From: Sisyra terminalis | Taxonomy: Eukaryota > Arthropoda > Insecta > Neuroptera > Sisyridae | Assembly (NCBI GenBank): GCA_958496175.1 | Contig: OY292274.1 | Span: 33,581,482 to 33,645,481, forward strand | Direction of reading: 5' to 3' | DNA length: 64,000 bases | In this document: positions 22,530 through 34,528 of the stretch, piece after piece | Layout: each line of letters starts with the position of its first letter | Numbering within the stretch: the stretch's first letter is position 1 | Made by a program: the position numbers and the translations under genes | Notes under the pieces: model-generated | What the model saw: the letters and a program-made list of their open reading frames with translations, nothing else | Told to the model about the DNA's origin: nothing | Databases searched by the model: none

Positions 22530-24240
22530 TCGCATCCTATTTGTTTCACTTGTTTTAAGAAGTTAGGACTTATTGTTGTTGAAGGTTCCGAGTTGAAAAT
22601 TGTTAATTTTTATATACATTATTTCAATTCTCGTGAAAGTCTACTCAATTCTTTTGTATTTGGTGAGATATTATAACTAAGCTGCAAATTTTAAAACCTA
22701 AATAGCCTCTTACATTTGTAAAACATTTGTGATTATTTCGTCTAATGATATCTACATATCTGTAGGTACTTATAATCTTCAATAACTTTTTTTACGTTAC
22801 TGTTAATCCTACACACTAATAACAACGCTAAATCCCAATTTAGGTTGGTACAAAGTAGATGTTACTGCCTGGTTCTTAAAGCTTTTGTAAGCGTCTAATT
22901 ATCTACATTGATTTTATTGAATGGCCTTTTGTTGAAAATAAAGCCTTATGTCATTAAACACAAACAAAATCATTAACGTAAAACACAAAACAAAAGAATA
23001 TTTCTGTTTTTGTTTTCTACAAAATAAGCATATACTTTCTTTACATAAATTAAATAACGTGGTAATACGGATTTCCAAAGTGAAGCAAAATAAATAACGA
23101 ATTATAGTTCCAGTATTTACATTGCTCAGTTTTAATGTTTTCAATTGGTTTGCCAAACGACTAAAAAGAAATTAATTTTAATGTCCTCTTATCTTCTTTG
23201 TTTTAATACACGGAAATTATAAAATTATGAATATTTATGGACTTATGAAAAGCTAGCTTTTATTAGGCGGAATTGTCATGGGAAAAATTAAAGATATGGG
23301 GAAGCTTTTCGCGTTATTGCGTTAGAAAATACAAAATGGAAATATCGCAGCGTAAATAAATTTGAAAAAATGATAATTGATTCGAGTTCGTGAACATATT
23401 TGTTATTGATATCTCAATTTTTTTACTTGTTTAACGCTTTTTTTTATAAAAAAAGAAGATTTACTACTGCCTACACCAAACCATCATCAATCGTACCCAG
23501 TACCTACTTATAACAATTTTCTTTTTACATAATACGAAGAGGGTGGGATAAAGGCGGTATTCATGTATTTTCTTTCATTTTTTATAATGAGAGTGATCGT
23601 TTAGAAAGTGGAAAAAAAAAAACGTTTTTATTATTAGCATTTTAATATAACGACCAATTAAAATATCATCAGTCGTTTAGATATCGTAACGGCTTTCAGA
23701 ATAATCTAAAAAGTTAGAGGTCCGCCATCCCTTGTTGATAAGAAATTTACATAATTCACGGTAATGATTTGTTCTGACAGTCAATTTATTCAATCACTCA
23801 TTACTTTAATTCCCAATGAATTCATGAAAGTAAAATCATTGCTTGAAAAATATGTAAATATTATCTTTTACAAAAATAACTAAACAATATTTTCTTAATA
23901 AATGATTTCAAATTATATAGGAAATTCTAGGTAGTTTATTTGAATATGGTTTCGTACATTATGTAACCATTGAATAAACCAATTCATAAAAAATGTATTC
24001 CATTGAATTAAAGAAAATTAATTTACCTTTTTTTACTTCTAAAATAACGTCATCGTAGTGAATTCATTTCGTAATTTAAGATTAAGGGTTTTGAAAAAAT
24101 GGAATAAATTTTATAAAACTAATTGATTAAGTGACTTGACAATTTTATGGTTTAGTAATCAAAAAAAGGTAAAACGGAATTTTTATAATTTTGTCATATC
24201 AGATCCTATCAGATGTATTCACGGAAACTACGAAAATAAT
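22530..24240. other. A+T-rich spacer, no gene seen
   Basis: No recognisable gene, RNA or bounded repeat. The minus-strand frame at 22914-23156 (80 codons) is hydrophobic in a way typical of chance translation of A+T-rich DNA. Confidence 0.4.
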
Positions 24241-24245
24241 TCATC

Positions 24246-24933
24246 AATTGGATCCTTGAGCAACCTACTGATTTTGCAAACAAAATCATTTTCAGTAATG
24301 AGGCCCATTTTCACCTCGATAACTTCGTAAATAGACAAAACTGTCGCATTTGGGGTTTAGAAAATCCACGAATAATTCATCAGAAAGCTATGTATCCACA
24401 ACGGGTCACTGTATGGTGTGCATTATGGTCTGGAGGAATAATTGGACCGTTTTTCTTCGAAAATAAAGAAGGTAATGCAGTAACTGTGAATGAGAACGTT
24501 ATCGTAATATGATAACAGTTTCTTGTGCCTCATTTGGAAGCTATTGATCTCGACGACACGTGGTTTCAGCAGGACGGTGCCACATATCATACCACCCGTG
24601 AAACATTGACGATCTTGCACGAGTTTGCTCCTGGTTGCGTCTGTGTAGATTTCTGACTGTGGGATTATCTGAAGTTACAGATTAATGCCAATAAGCCTGC
24701 AATCATCGAAGCATTGAAAGCCGAAATTAGACGCTGTATCAATGAAATACCACCACATGTATTCAATAACATTATTGAAAATTTCGTCAATAGGGTATGC
24801 AAATGCCAGCAAAGCCGTGGCGACTATTTAAAAAAAATTGTGTCATTCCCAAATGTATATTTTCTAAATCAATAAATATTTCAAAACTTTGCTACAGAAA
24901 ACCATGTTTTATTGAACACTTAAATCTTGTGCT

Positions 24934-24935
<2 letters not shown>
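24246..24935 (+). pseudogene. Mariner/Tc1-superfamily transposase remnant, catalytic half
   Basis: The frame from 24246 reads NWILEQPTDFANKIIFSNEAHF and continues through 'NRQNCRIWGLENPR', 'QRVTVWCALWSGGIIGPFFF' and 'NKEGNAVTVN', to a stop at 24510. A second frame carries 'DTWFQQDGATYHTT', then 'LWDYLKLQINANKPAII' and 'RVCKCQQSRGDYLKKI', to TAA at 24873-24875. The family is a DDE transposase with 'FSDEAHF', 'QQDGAT' and 'WPPRSxDLTPxD' boxes. Here the first catalytic D is N (SNEAHF), the second is kept, and the box with the third acidic residue is deleted between 'FAPGCVCVDF' and 'LWDYLK'. It cannot be active. The DNA-binding half is absent. A (TA)n tract starts right after the 3' non-coding end. 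Confidence 0.92.

Positions 24936-24985
<50 letters not shown>
24936..24985. repeat. (TA)n microsatellite
   Basis: About 50 bases of uninterrupted TA dinucleotide directly abut the 3' end of the mariner remnant. Mariner elements insert at TA, so this tract may have been the target or have grown from the duplicated TA. Confidence 0.95.
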
Positions 24986-24986
<1 letters not shown>

Positions 24987-24989
24987 CAA

Positions 24990-26100
24990 ACTAAAAAAAT
25001 AAATGCATTTCTGTTCTCATTGTTATTATTCAAAGCCATCCTATCATTTCTTAGTTCCAAAAACTGTAAAAGAGAACCATCGAGAATATCGAACCATGTG
25101 TTACTATCCTGTAAAACTTGAAGAGCCGAATTTGTATTCCTTTGAACATTTGTCCAATAATTTCAATATAAATTTCAGAATACAAATATTATTTATTTAG
25201 TAGGAATTGAAGCCATAGAGTCCCTATTATAAGTCCGACTTTATAAAATTACACAATATTTACATTCCTCCGACCATCGTCACGAGGAAACAGTGGTGGC
25301 AAAAATCTTAGCAACTATATACAAAAAATAAAACATAAAATTCAAATATGTTTTAATGCATAAAATTACAGAAAACTATTAATATGCCCTCTATTTAATC
25401 TCACGTGGGAGGGGGGATCATTTAGTGTTTTAAAATCAACTTATTTAGGTATGTTTCCACCGTTTATACGTATCGAATTGTGAGATTCTTAATGAATTGA
25501 TTGACTTCCTCGACGTTAAGAAAATAACTTATAGCTAATAAATGGCAATTGATTGTAAGAAACGACGTTATTTTCCAGGCCCTCTATATTTAAAATTTTG
25601 AAAAAATAAGATTTTGGGATTTGAAAATCATCATTTAAATGATAATTTAAAATACATCAACGTATTTTAATAAGTATTGATCATCATAAACGGGAATTTA
25701 TTAGTCAATTAGTTCTTTACTTTCATCCATATTTCTGCGATCAAAATTAAATTTTTGAAACATAATGGACCCAAACAAAACCATTTATTTAATATTTAAA
25801 TTACTATTTTGCAGAAATTCATTTTAAAAGACGGATACATATTTGTAAAAATTACATATTCCTGTATACATTTTTTGTTTTAATTAAAGATGAGTTTGTT
25901 TAAGTAATATTAGCTTGAATTATAAACACAATATGTAAAAATACATAGTCCTCCGTATATGTTACATGTAATGTTAAAAATACTTTTATTTGATGGATTT
26001 TTCCTCTTTTCGTTTTTCCGTTCGTGGTAAAATATGATGTTTAAGGTAGATTATTGGGCTACCTATTTCAACACCCCATTCAAAAAAAAAACATTGCATA
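24990..26100. other. A+T-rich spacer, no gene seen
   Basis: Near 25386-25425 'GCCCTCTATTTAATCTCACG' followed by a G-rich run looks like a fragment related to the GCATC/CACGTGAG MITE at 15.0 kb, but the match is too short to assign. No genes were recognised. Confidence 0.35.
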
Positions 26101-26129
26101 ATTAAATTTAATATGTAATCCTATAGCAA

Positions 26130-26850
26130 TTTGTGAAGAGAGAAAACGAACCCGTTGAGGCAATCCAGGGTCATGTCGAATGGAAGAGGCTCGCAGTGAA
26201 AAAATTCTCTATCCAGAGATAATATAAAAGTCTTAATTATGATAAATTTAGCACTGCTTCCGTCTATTTTTTCTCAACGGGAATGATGCCGGATACACAC
26301 AAACCCCTTATTGTTATTCTCGGTGGTTCGCCCCCAACACACAACCTCCACCCGTTGGCTTGTATTTAACCCTTTCTAAGCACGGACACACGATGAGGAC
26401 AAGATGGAGAGGTGAATGGAAAAAGGGTTGATGAGACTCACTCATTTGTGATAGAACCACCTCGCCAATCCTCGTATAACTAACTGCAGGCTAAGCTTCC
26501 TGTACTGCCGCTAGCGCCGCGCTACTCCCACGGGAATATATCCCAACCAAAAGGCTGCTTTGCGAACGGAGAAACAAAAAGCTCACATTTTCGTCGCTAT
26601 CGCTATTTTCTCTAGTGAAAAGAAAATACTTGAACTCCAAAACCTCTCTCTCTTTCTCTCTCATTTTTTTTAATAAATTTTTAGGAGTCGAGATATAACT
26701 TTGATTTGTTCGATCCACTAGGCTGAAACCCACCAATTATCTATCCTAGGTTGACGATCCCATGGGATGCGGTGATCTTATGACGTAAAACTTGGCTGAT
26801 GCTCAGTGACCATAGTGTCCCCAAGAGAGACGTCCACTATCCACGTTTAA
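26130..26850. other. GC-richer island, possible regulatory or untranslated sequence
   Basis: This stretch is clearly less A+T-biased than its flanks, with few long A or T runs and segments such as 'GCCGCTAGCGCCGCGCTAC' near 26508. No frame resembles a known protein, and the 81-codon minus-strand frame (26491-26736) has no identifiable domain. Within an otherwise repeat-filled region, such an island is a candidate enhancer, promoter or untranslated exon. Constraint is inferred from composition only. Confidence 0.35.
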
Positions 26851-26854
26851 TTGC

Positions 26855-29685
26855 TTTGTTTACTTCACGTATTTTCATCAAATGAAATTCCCCACGCTCC
26901 AGAACCTTTCAAGTTTATCCCAATCGAATTCGTGAATTTAGGATTAACAAAATTTATTTCAAATGCGAAACCCACAAAATATTTTATTTTATTGTTAAAT
27001 GTATTACTCACACACAACAAGTTCCTTATCGAGCTTTAGAGCTTTTTTTTATTAGTACATTTTTTTCGTTTTTTTTTTACCCAAATAACATGAAAAGTAC
27101 AACGCAATAACAAAGTGTAATTGTGCGAGATGCATAATTAAAAAGCACACACCCATTAGTCTAATAATACAAAACGATGGAGGTCGCTATAATCTTAAAC
27201 GAAAATATGAAACTAAATTTAATAGAGCTTTCCATTTAACGGGCTTCTTATACATGGAAAACACCCCTAATATTTTATGTCTACGGTTACTAAAGACGAA
27301 AGTCAAAGTATACATTCCCTCCATCTACTCATTCTTCTGGTACCACCGTATTGTTGACATTGCTCAATAATTATAAAACAAAGCTCGAATGCATCCAGAA
27401 ATGAGGGTGTGAGTTTTATATATGCGTTCTCACACAATTTAAATTGTAAATTTGAAGACAGCTATAGAACTTAATTAGCTTTCATACTTCTTCTATATAT
27501 TTGATCCTCGTTGAAGACAAATTTAAGCCTTGCACTCCGCCAAACGTTGATGTTGTAAAAGAAGAAGAGAGCTTTCATTAATGTAAGAAGCGCATTATGA
27601 TATCTCTTTGTTTATGAGCTACAAAATAATTTAGGTTTTTGTCAGCAACAAGTTTTCAAAGTTAATGCACGCGGAAAGGACTTTTACGTTGAAATATTAA
27701 GAATAAACGACGTTTCAATGAACGCAGGGTGTATTTGGGAGCAGTTTTGTTGAAGGAAATTTACATTGGCATTGTTCTGATATTATCTTTGTTTAGTTTA
27801 ATATTTCGCGATGAGACACTAGCGGCAATTAACAACGATTTTCTAATTACAAATCCAATCAAAAGTTTATGTGGAACAAAGTGGCAAGATCAAATTACTT
27901 GCAAAAACTAATTTAATTATGTTATATTAGTACGTCATAAACTTTGTGTGTGAGTTTTCATAATGTGAAATAGGAATAATATTTTTCTTAGAAAAATTCC
28001 GTTTTGTCGATCTCTCCGTTGACTTCAAATATATCAAATATCAAAACATATTTCGATTAAAAAAAATTATTTGAGCCACTTATGATTTTGATCAAAACTC
28101 TGATTGGTGGAAGTAAAGTTCACGGGATGCTGTAGAACCGTGCTGTGCTGGACCCAACCACCTGTCAACGTGTCACTCGTCAAAATTATGGCTCGCGTAC
28201 TCATTACTGCCTTCTTGTTACTCTTCGGAAAGTTTGATCACCGCACAGAAAAGAGTTGAGATTTTATTCACCATCATTTTATTGTAAAACAACATGAACT
28301 TCAGCAAAATCGATGCATGGACGAAACAAATACGCGTTCCATTTTAATTGAATTAACGAGCTTTCAATGAAAATAATGTTCGTGGAAAATGAATTGGAAC
28401 TTTCTTAAAAATCTAATTACCAAGCAGAAGAATGTTAAATTAATCAAACACTCAAATCGCCGAAGCATAGATCTTTGTGAAGGCCAATCACATGTCAATA
28501 CTCTCTCTATTCCATATTGGTAATAATAATAATGTGTCAAAGACGAATTCTCAGTATCCAAGAAGAGGATTCAATAAGCTGTGACAAATTAAAAATTGAA
28601 AAAATCTATTCAAAAATTATTTTTCATCGTCACTTCATCGTACATGCGACAATTTCAATAACTAAAAAAAAAATAATTACACCTTAGGTGTACTCTTAAG
28701 AATTTTGTCTTCTCATGGCCAGAAGTATCTACTTAAAAAAGGACGTTGAACTAATCGCGACAATAAAAATCATTAATTTTTGATAATTATAATGTCTTGG
28801 CATTCATAGATGACAAGTTTTATTTAATTGAAAGTACCTTTTTATCACAGAAATTCAATTGTGCTTCCAATGGAAACTAATAAATAAAATTGTATTTACT
28901 TATACCATACATACTGAAGTTTTAAGGGTTATATACATAGCTTTCACTTCTCTTTTCTATAATTGTTTCAAGCAAAGAAAAAATTAACTTAATTTATTTT
29001 TATTAGTTATGTACTTAAAGTTTATTACAATATGAATATTATAAGCTGTTAATTCATAATAGAGAACCTGGTGAACGCTGTACTACCTAAAATTGGTTTG
29101 TAAAAATGTATTAATTGATATTGACTTCATTACCGCATATTTAATTAATTATATGTATTGCCTAGTATAAGTAAATATATACATACTTTATTAATAAAGA
29201 CTTTTGTTTCATTTTTTTCAACATATAGATATCTACATTTTATTTTGTATATTTAAATTTATACCTACATGAACACATTAAATCTCGTACGCATACAAAT
29301 ATTCATAAAATTTTTATTTTTAAGTTTTTAATCATACTATGATATTTTTAAGCGCATTTTCATTTTTGATTGTTTGTATTCCTCAAAATTATATTGTTTG
29401 TAAAGCTCAGACTGTATTTCTTTTGTTAATTTGTTGGACTTCTAATTTCCATATACAACTTGTTGACCGGCTATCTATTCGCTGCTCTTTACACTCTTTA
29501 CGTTCTCAATATAATAAATATCCCTGGAATTCTATTACCATTTTGCTCAAAGATCCACAAAAATCAAAACCAAAAATATCGCGAAATTTGCTTCTATTCT
29601 ATTGATATAATATGTACCGGTATGTATCTTCCAATAAAATCAATGCCAAATTGTTGTTCAGTGTCAAATTATAATAAAAAAAATC
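26855..29685. other. Mixed A+T-rich sequence, no gene assigned
   Basis: Contains several moderately less biased blocks (27240-27560 and 28080-28330). Near 28187 a 23-codon frame, MARVLITAFLLLFGKFDHR and on to a stop, looks like a short signal-peptide-like ORF, but it has no splice donor or continuation. Nothing else was recognised. Confidence 0.35.
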
Positions 29686-29850
29686 CTGGAACCCTACTCC
29701 ACAGCCACCGGCAGGGTTCTATTGTGAATCTATCATCCAGAGTCTCATTCAAATACGCACACAAAAAAAATCATCAAAATCGGCCCAGCGATTTAGGAGT
29801 TCTATGACATACGTACAAAAAAGTTATATGAATATAATATAAAGATTTAT
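29685..29850. repeat. Interspersed repeat with the CAAAATCGGCCCAGCGATTT motif
   Basis: The phrase 'ATCAAAATCGGCCCAGCG' followed by 'ATTTAGGAGTTCTATGACATA' is a motif seen again and again in insect repeats, recalled here from general knowledge. It sits in a segment 'CCTGGAACCCTACTCCACAG...' that is GC-richer than its surroundings. The element class is not assigned. Confidence 0.4.
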
Positions 29851-30184
29851 AATTTCAATATATCTGCAACATAGATTTTTGCTAAAAAGATATAAAAATA
29901 CATAGAATTAAATCTTAATTTTCTAAAAAAATATAGTTTTTAAATAGAAAGAAATCAAATTAATTAATCAAATAAATGCATCCGTACATTGTTCCCAATA
30001 TTGCTGTCCTATATGGAGTGATTCAAACATAATACGATAGTGGCGATAGTTCCTCAACGTAAAAAAAAACTCTATTTTTTATTTATTTATTAGTAGTAGC
30101 AAAATATAGAAAAAAAACACTTTTATATCAAACCTAGATGAACCCGGGAGATGGTGTCTTGGTAGCCTATATAATGATAAATGT

Positions 30185-30455
30185 AATTAAAAAAATTGAG
30201 TTTTATTTATATTTCAATAAAAAGTAATAATTTCAATAATGGATATATATAAATAATATTTATGATTTTCTTGCACTTTGGCTGACATATAAAACTTACA
30301 ATTCGTCAATATTAAAATTATTCACTAATCAGTCACTATTACTATTTGTTATTATAGAGTTATTTTTATTTAGTTTACCAATTGCTTAACCCAAATCGAT
30401 TCATAAAACCAAAAATATTATTTTGATCATTAATAGGGGCCAATTAAAACAATGA
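30185..30455. repeat. Interspersed repeat, copy B (pair with 5.1-5.45 kb)
   Basis: Same block order as the copy at 5.1-5.45 kb: a TTTATTT-rich start, AATAATATTTATGATTTTCTTGC, the perfect ATTTGTTATTATAGAGTTA at about 30342-30361, and TTCATAAAACCAAAAAT. It is non-coding. Confidence 0.55.
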
Positions 30456-30459
30456 AGTA

Positions 30460-32405
30460 TGATGAAGTACAATGAAGTATTAGTATTAAATAGTTCAATG
30501 AAAAAATGTTTGTGAAACATTAAAAAAACCTCCCGTAACCCCTCGTAGCATCCCTTGCTTTATCTATTATAATTTGCCTTTGAAATATACATTTTTCGGT
30601 TAAATTTCGAAAAAAATTGTTTATCTCTAAAAATATTGCATTTAGCGCGAAAATAATGATACGAAAATCTTCCTTGACAACCCGTATCATTGTTCACCGT
30701 GCCTGTTGATGTAAGACTCTAATGATTCTTTTGATTTAATAAAAAAAGTGCGTTAAGAAATACAACACTGTAGAAAAATTTCAAAACGATTGGTAAAGAA
30801 GTTTAAGAGATTAGCGATTTTGAAGATAGGAACATTAAATTTTTATATAAGTATTTTATAGATGAACTAAATTATTAAGATCATCAAGGGTATCCCTGCT
30901 TAACACTCGTTATCAGTATAGTAATACAATAAATATGTTTTAACTTAAAGAATATTTTTAGGTATATATGAAATTTTAATAATTACAATGAAAAATAAAA
31001 AGAATATCTAAAGATTTATCCTCATAAAATTTATATCAAGTTTTCCTTTAATTCTTAACACTTTTTACTGCCACATATTGTGAATGCCGTTAAAGTTGTA
31101 AGACAGTATTAGTTAAATTATTGTTTTTAGGAATTTAATGATGTGATTTTTATGTCTGACGATTTGGTTATTAACAATAAACTTGTGGATCGGTATTGTA
31201 TAGTTTGATAATTGTACTAAATACATTTTCGTTATTCAACTCGTTTTAAAGAAAATCTAAATGAAAAAGGTTTGTGAATAAGCAATTTAAAACCAACAAA
31301 AAACTATTTTAAAAAAAATGTGCATAGTAAGGCGATTTGCAGGGATTGCTATTGGCATTAGCCCAATTGCAACGAAAATTATGTTATTGAAAAGACAATT
31401 TAAATTTGTCCACCGTAGAGTGTCGCTGTCTAATGCACAATTTGTAAATTTGAAGTGAACATAAATAAATAATCATCAAGTTGGTAGTTTTTTTCCCGTC
31501 ATTTCCGATTTTCTTACAAGATTTTTGATTAATTGGCTTTTAGGCGGCAGCCTATGTGTATCGTGGATTTGCTAGTTAATTGGCTGGTATTATTTTTCTT
31601 CGTTAATGTATGATATGCAACTATTGTAGGACAAACTCATTAAATTTTTCTATTTTATTGACAGTGGAAGGATATTATTTCTTTTCATTGAAGACTAGTA
31701 CCAAATTTTCAATATCTTTGAATGAACTAAAGGAATGGAATGATACAATATTAGGTACTTACTTATTCTTATATTAAAATTCGATTTCAAAAAATTTTTT
31801 TTCTGATTTCACCAAGGAACTTGGCCTTATTTTAATTTTATATTATTTTTACTAATTTACATTCATTTTTGATATATCAACGCTAATTTCTTTACAAAAA
31901 ATATATCACCTGCATATACACTGAAGCATGTTATGCAATACGCTATTACTGCTTTTTGGTGAATATCATAAATAATATGAACCAAATATTTATTTCATGA
32001 GCGGTTTATAAATTAACATTACCGATTAACCTTGGGTTAGAAATAATATTCAAGAAGTAGTAGTAAATAACAATAAAATTATAATCGTATTCAATTATTT
32101 TTTTTTAAAATAACCTAATATATACGAGTATTGTTGTCATATTTTGATATATGATGTGGATAAAAAAATAATGCAAAAGTAAAAGTTTTGAAATTTGGGA
32201 TAGTTACAATAATTGTCACCTATTTCATCTGAAATTATTACGCGTTTAAGTACCTATTTATTTGACTATCTTAATCATAAATCAGTAGATGAATTGATCC
32301 AGGTTTCAAAACCTGTTATTACTATTTTTATAAAAAACATAGTTCAATATAATTTCTTTATTTTTTTATATCGAGAAATTGGTGATTTTAACAATAAACG
32401 TTTGA
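30460..32405. other. A+T-rich spacer, no gene seen
   Basis: A segment at about 30520-30850 ('ACACTGTAGAAAAATTTCAAAACGATTGGT' region) has the look of an old repeat, but no terminal structure or coding similarity was found. The rest is unremarkable. Confidence 0.35.
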
Positions 32406-32410
32406 TATAA

Positions 32411-33001
32411 GGGAGAGTGGGATAATTAGAATCATAGTAGGGAAAGTAAAAAAAAATCATTTTGGTTACAGTCATTTACTTTTTTGGACACTATTCAGTA
32501 TTCAGTCATTTAATTATAACTTATAAACAAATATTACAAAAATGTACCTTTAACCAGTTAGGACTGCTTTTTTTATAAATGTTACTTTTGCTCCCATTAT
32601 ATTTTCTAGTTAGGGGCATCTGAAAAATAAAATTAAACAATATTGTATGGAGGGAGAATGGAAGCGGTAGTAGCTCCCTTATCCGAATAATAACAATTTA
32701 TTTTCCACTTTAATCCTTACAGTTATGAAAAATACATGTAATAGAAATACAATACAATAGATCAATAAATTATATCACACGATAAAAATAAAATAAATTA
32801 TATCACACATTGATATCACACGAAACTAACTTTTTCTAATTATCCCCATTTGCACTGTACTGAACCGGCTAGCGGTGATCACGTAATACAACAGAATATT
32901 CCTGAATCCGTGCGTCCCATTTTCGCGAAAATTTTTCGTTCCGATCTGCATAAATTACTGTGGCCCCATTACTCGCTAGCTTTCATTACCCCATTGTCTC
33001 C
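32411..33001. mobile_element. Putative non-autonomous element with GGGAGA/GGAGAC ends
   Basis: The left end reads GGGAGAGTGGGATAATTAGA. The reverse complement of the right end (to 33001) reads GGAGACAATGGGGTAATGAA. These share a GGAGA...TGGGRTAAT pattern. A second inward arm, TCTAATTATCCC (32835-32846), is a perfect 12-bp inverted match to GGGATAATTAGA at 32419-32430, so a 440-bp element may be nested at or share the left end. 'ATAAATTATATCACAC' occurs twice (about 32764 and 32796). No target duplication is clear. The 63-codon frame at 32850-33041 is not a known family. Confidence 0.5.
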
Positions 33002-33009
33002 TACTTTCT

Positions 33010-34525
33010 TCAACAATAATTTCGAAGTTAAAAAAAAATAAAGCTTTTGCGAAGTTCAGTTAATAAAATAATGGCAAGACTGTTTAAAAATTATAATTCA
33101 ATGAATTGAAAAAAATCTTTGGTAAAAGGTAAATGAAAAAAAAAAACTTTTCAAAAATTCGAAAATGTTTTTACATAAAAATTTGTGAAGCATTTTTTTG
33201 CGATTTTTTGCTAAATAATTTTTCGAAAACTTAAATATTAAATTTTACCGTAATAAATTATTGATCACGATTTTAACATAAAATCATTACTGATAAAAGA
33301 ATACAACTTTTAATTGGAAATTAAAAAACAAAACTTTTAAAACTAACAAAGTTTAACCAAGTAAATTTTTAATTAACATTTTCCGATAGTTATTTCGATC
33401 CGTTCCAAGTGCTTATATTTCCCTTTTAAGAATAAATCCTCTTTTTTGTAATAATCAAAATTTTATAGAGTGAAAATATGAAATTTGCAAAAATAATTGT
33501 GATATAGCAGAATTGAAGTAATGCACTCTATCTAAAATGAGTTAAATGGAAAAATATACATTTTTGATATAAAGACTATAATTTTAAAGCAAAACACATA
33601 CATAGTTATAGTTACAATGGGGAGCTTTGTTTATTTGTAATGAATATAAATATGCTGAAGAAAAGATTCTTTGATAATTCGGTTGTCCCCTTTTCAGTAA
33701 CTGAACATGTGACAATAAAATTCGAATAAAACAGTCTTTTATAGAATGCGACAAAACAAATTGCGGCAAAATACAGACGACGTTGATTTCAATATGTGCG
33801 GCAAATTAACAAACGTTATTATTTCAAAATCTAAAGTTTCCATATGCTAGAAATCAGTCGGAAAATATCTACTCGTATATATATTTTATTTAATTCTTTT
33901 CTTTTTTGCCTTCATAATGTCCACAAGTTCGAACTTTGTGCTGCTGGAATTTAATCAAAGAGATGCTTTGTATAAACACATATAGATGAATGATCCGACA
34001 AATGGAAACCAGAAGTTGTATTTAATGCAGATGATTTCTGCAATGAGAACACAAAATTTATGCGCGCAGACCAAAAAATCATTCCTTTCTTTCCCCTTTT
34101 CCTTTGAAAAGTATCTCATTCCAATTGATGATTATTACATTGAGGCCGTAAGTACAATGATTCAGTAGGAATTGAGAAGTGATATTGAACACGGGGCAGA
34201 CACAAACAGAATCTGTTTGGTAATGACAGATGACGCTGCAAAATGTTCTATATCCTACACGTTCAGAATAAATGGAAATCATCTCCGGCGGCTTTTAGTC
34301 TCTGGTACTGTCAGTGCACGATGATGTCCCGACTGATAATTGCTCGGCCTTCATTTACTCCCATTATGAATATGAATTTATAATTTAGATTTTAATGTAG
34401 GAACTCACTCCGAAAGACAATAAAGTCAAAAGGGGAACAAAAAATTTACACACACACAAACATACACCAGTAAAATAAACGATGGGCTTTTAAGACAGTT
34501 TAGCTAACGTAAATTTGGAGCTAAG
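33010..34525. other. A+T-rich spacer with a less biased part, no gene assigned
   Basis: The part at about 33960-34340 is less biased and contains opposed 60-67 codon frames without recognisable domains. Nothing else was seen. Confidence 0.35.
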
Positions 34526-34528
34526 AGA

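Noticed and set aside
25386..25600. Possible second copy of the GCATC-type MITE
   Set aside because: Only a short CTATTTAATCTCACGTGGG...G-run similarity; no inverted partner could be established.
28187..28258. Short ORF MARVLITAFLLLFGKF... resembling a signal peptide
   Set aside because: Only 23 codons, stops before any mature peptide and no donor site; chance is the simplest reading.
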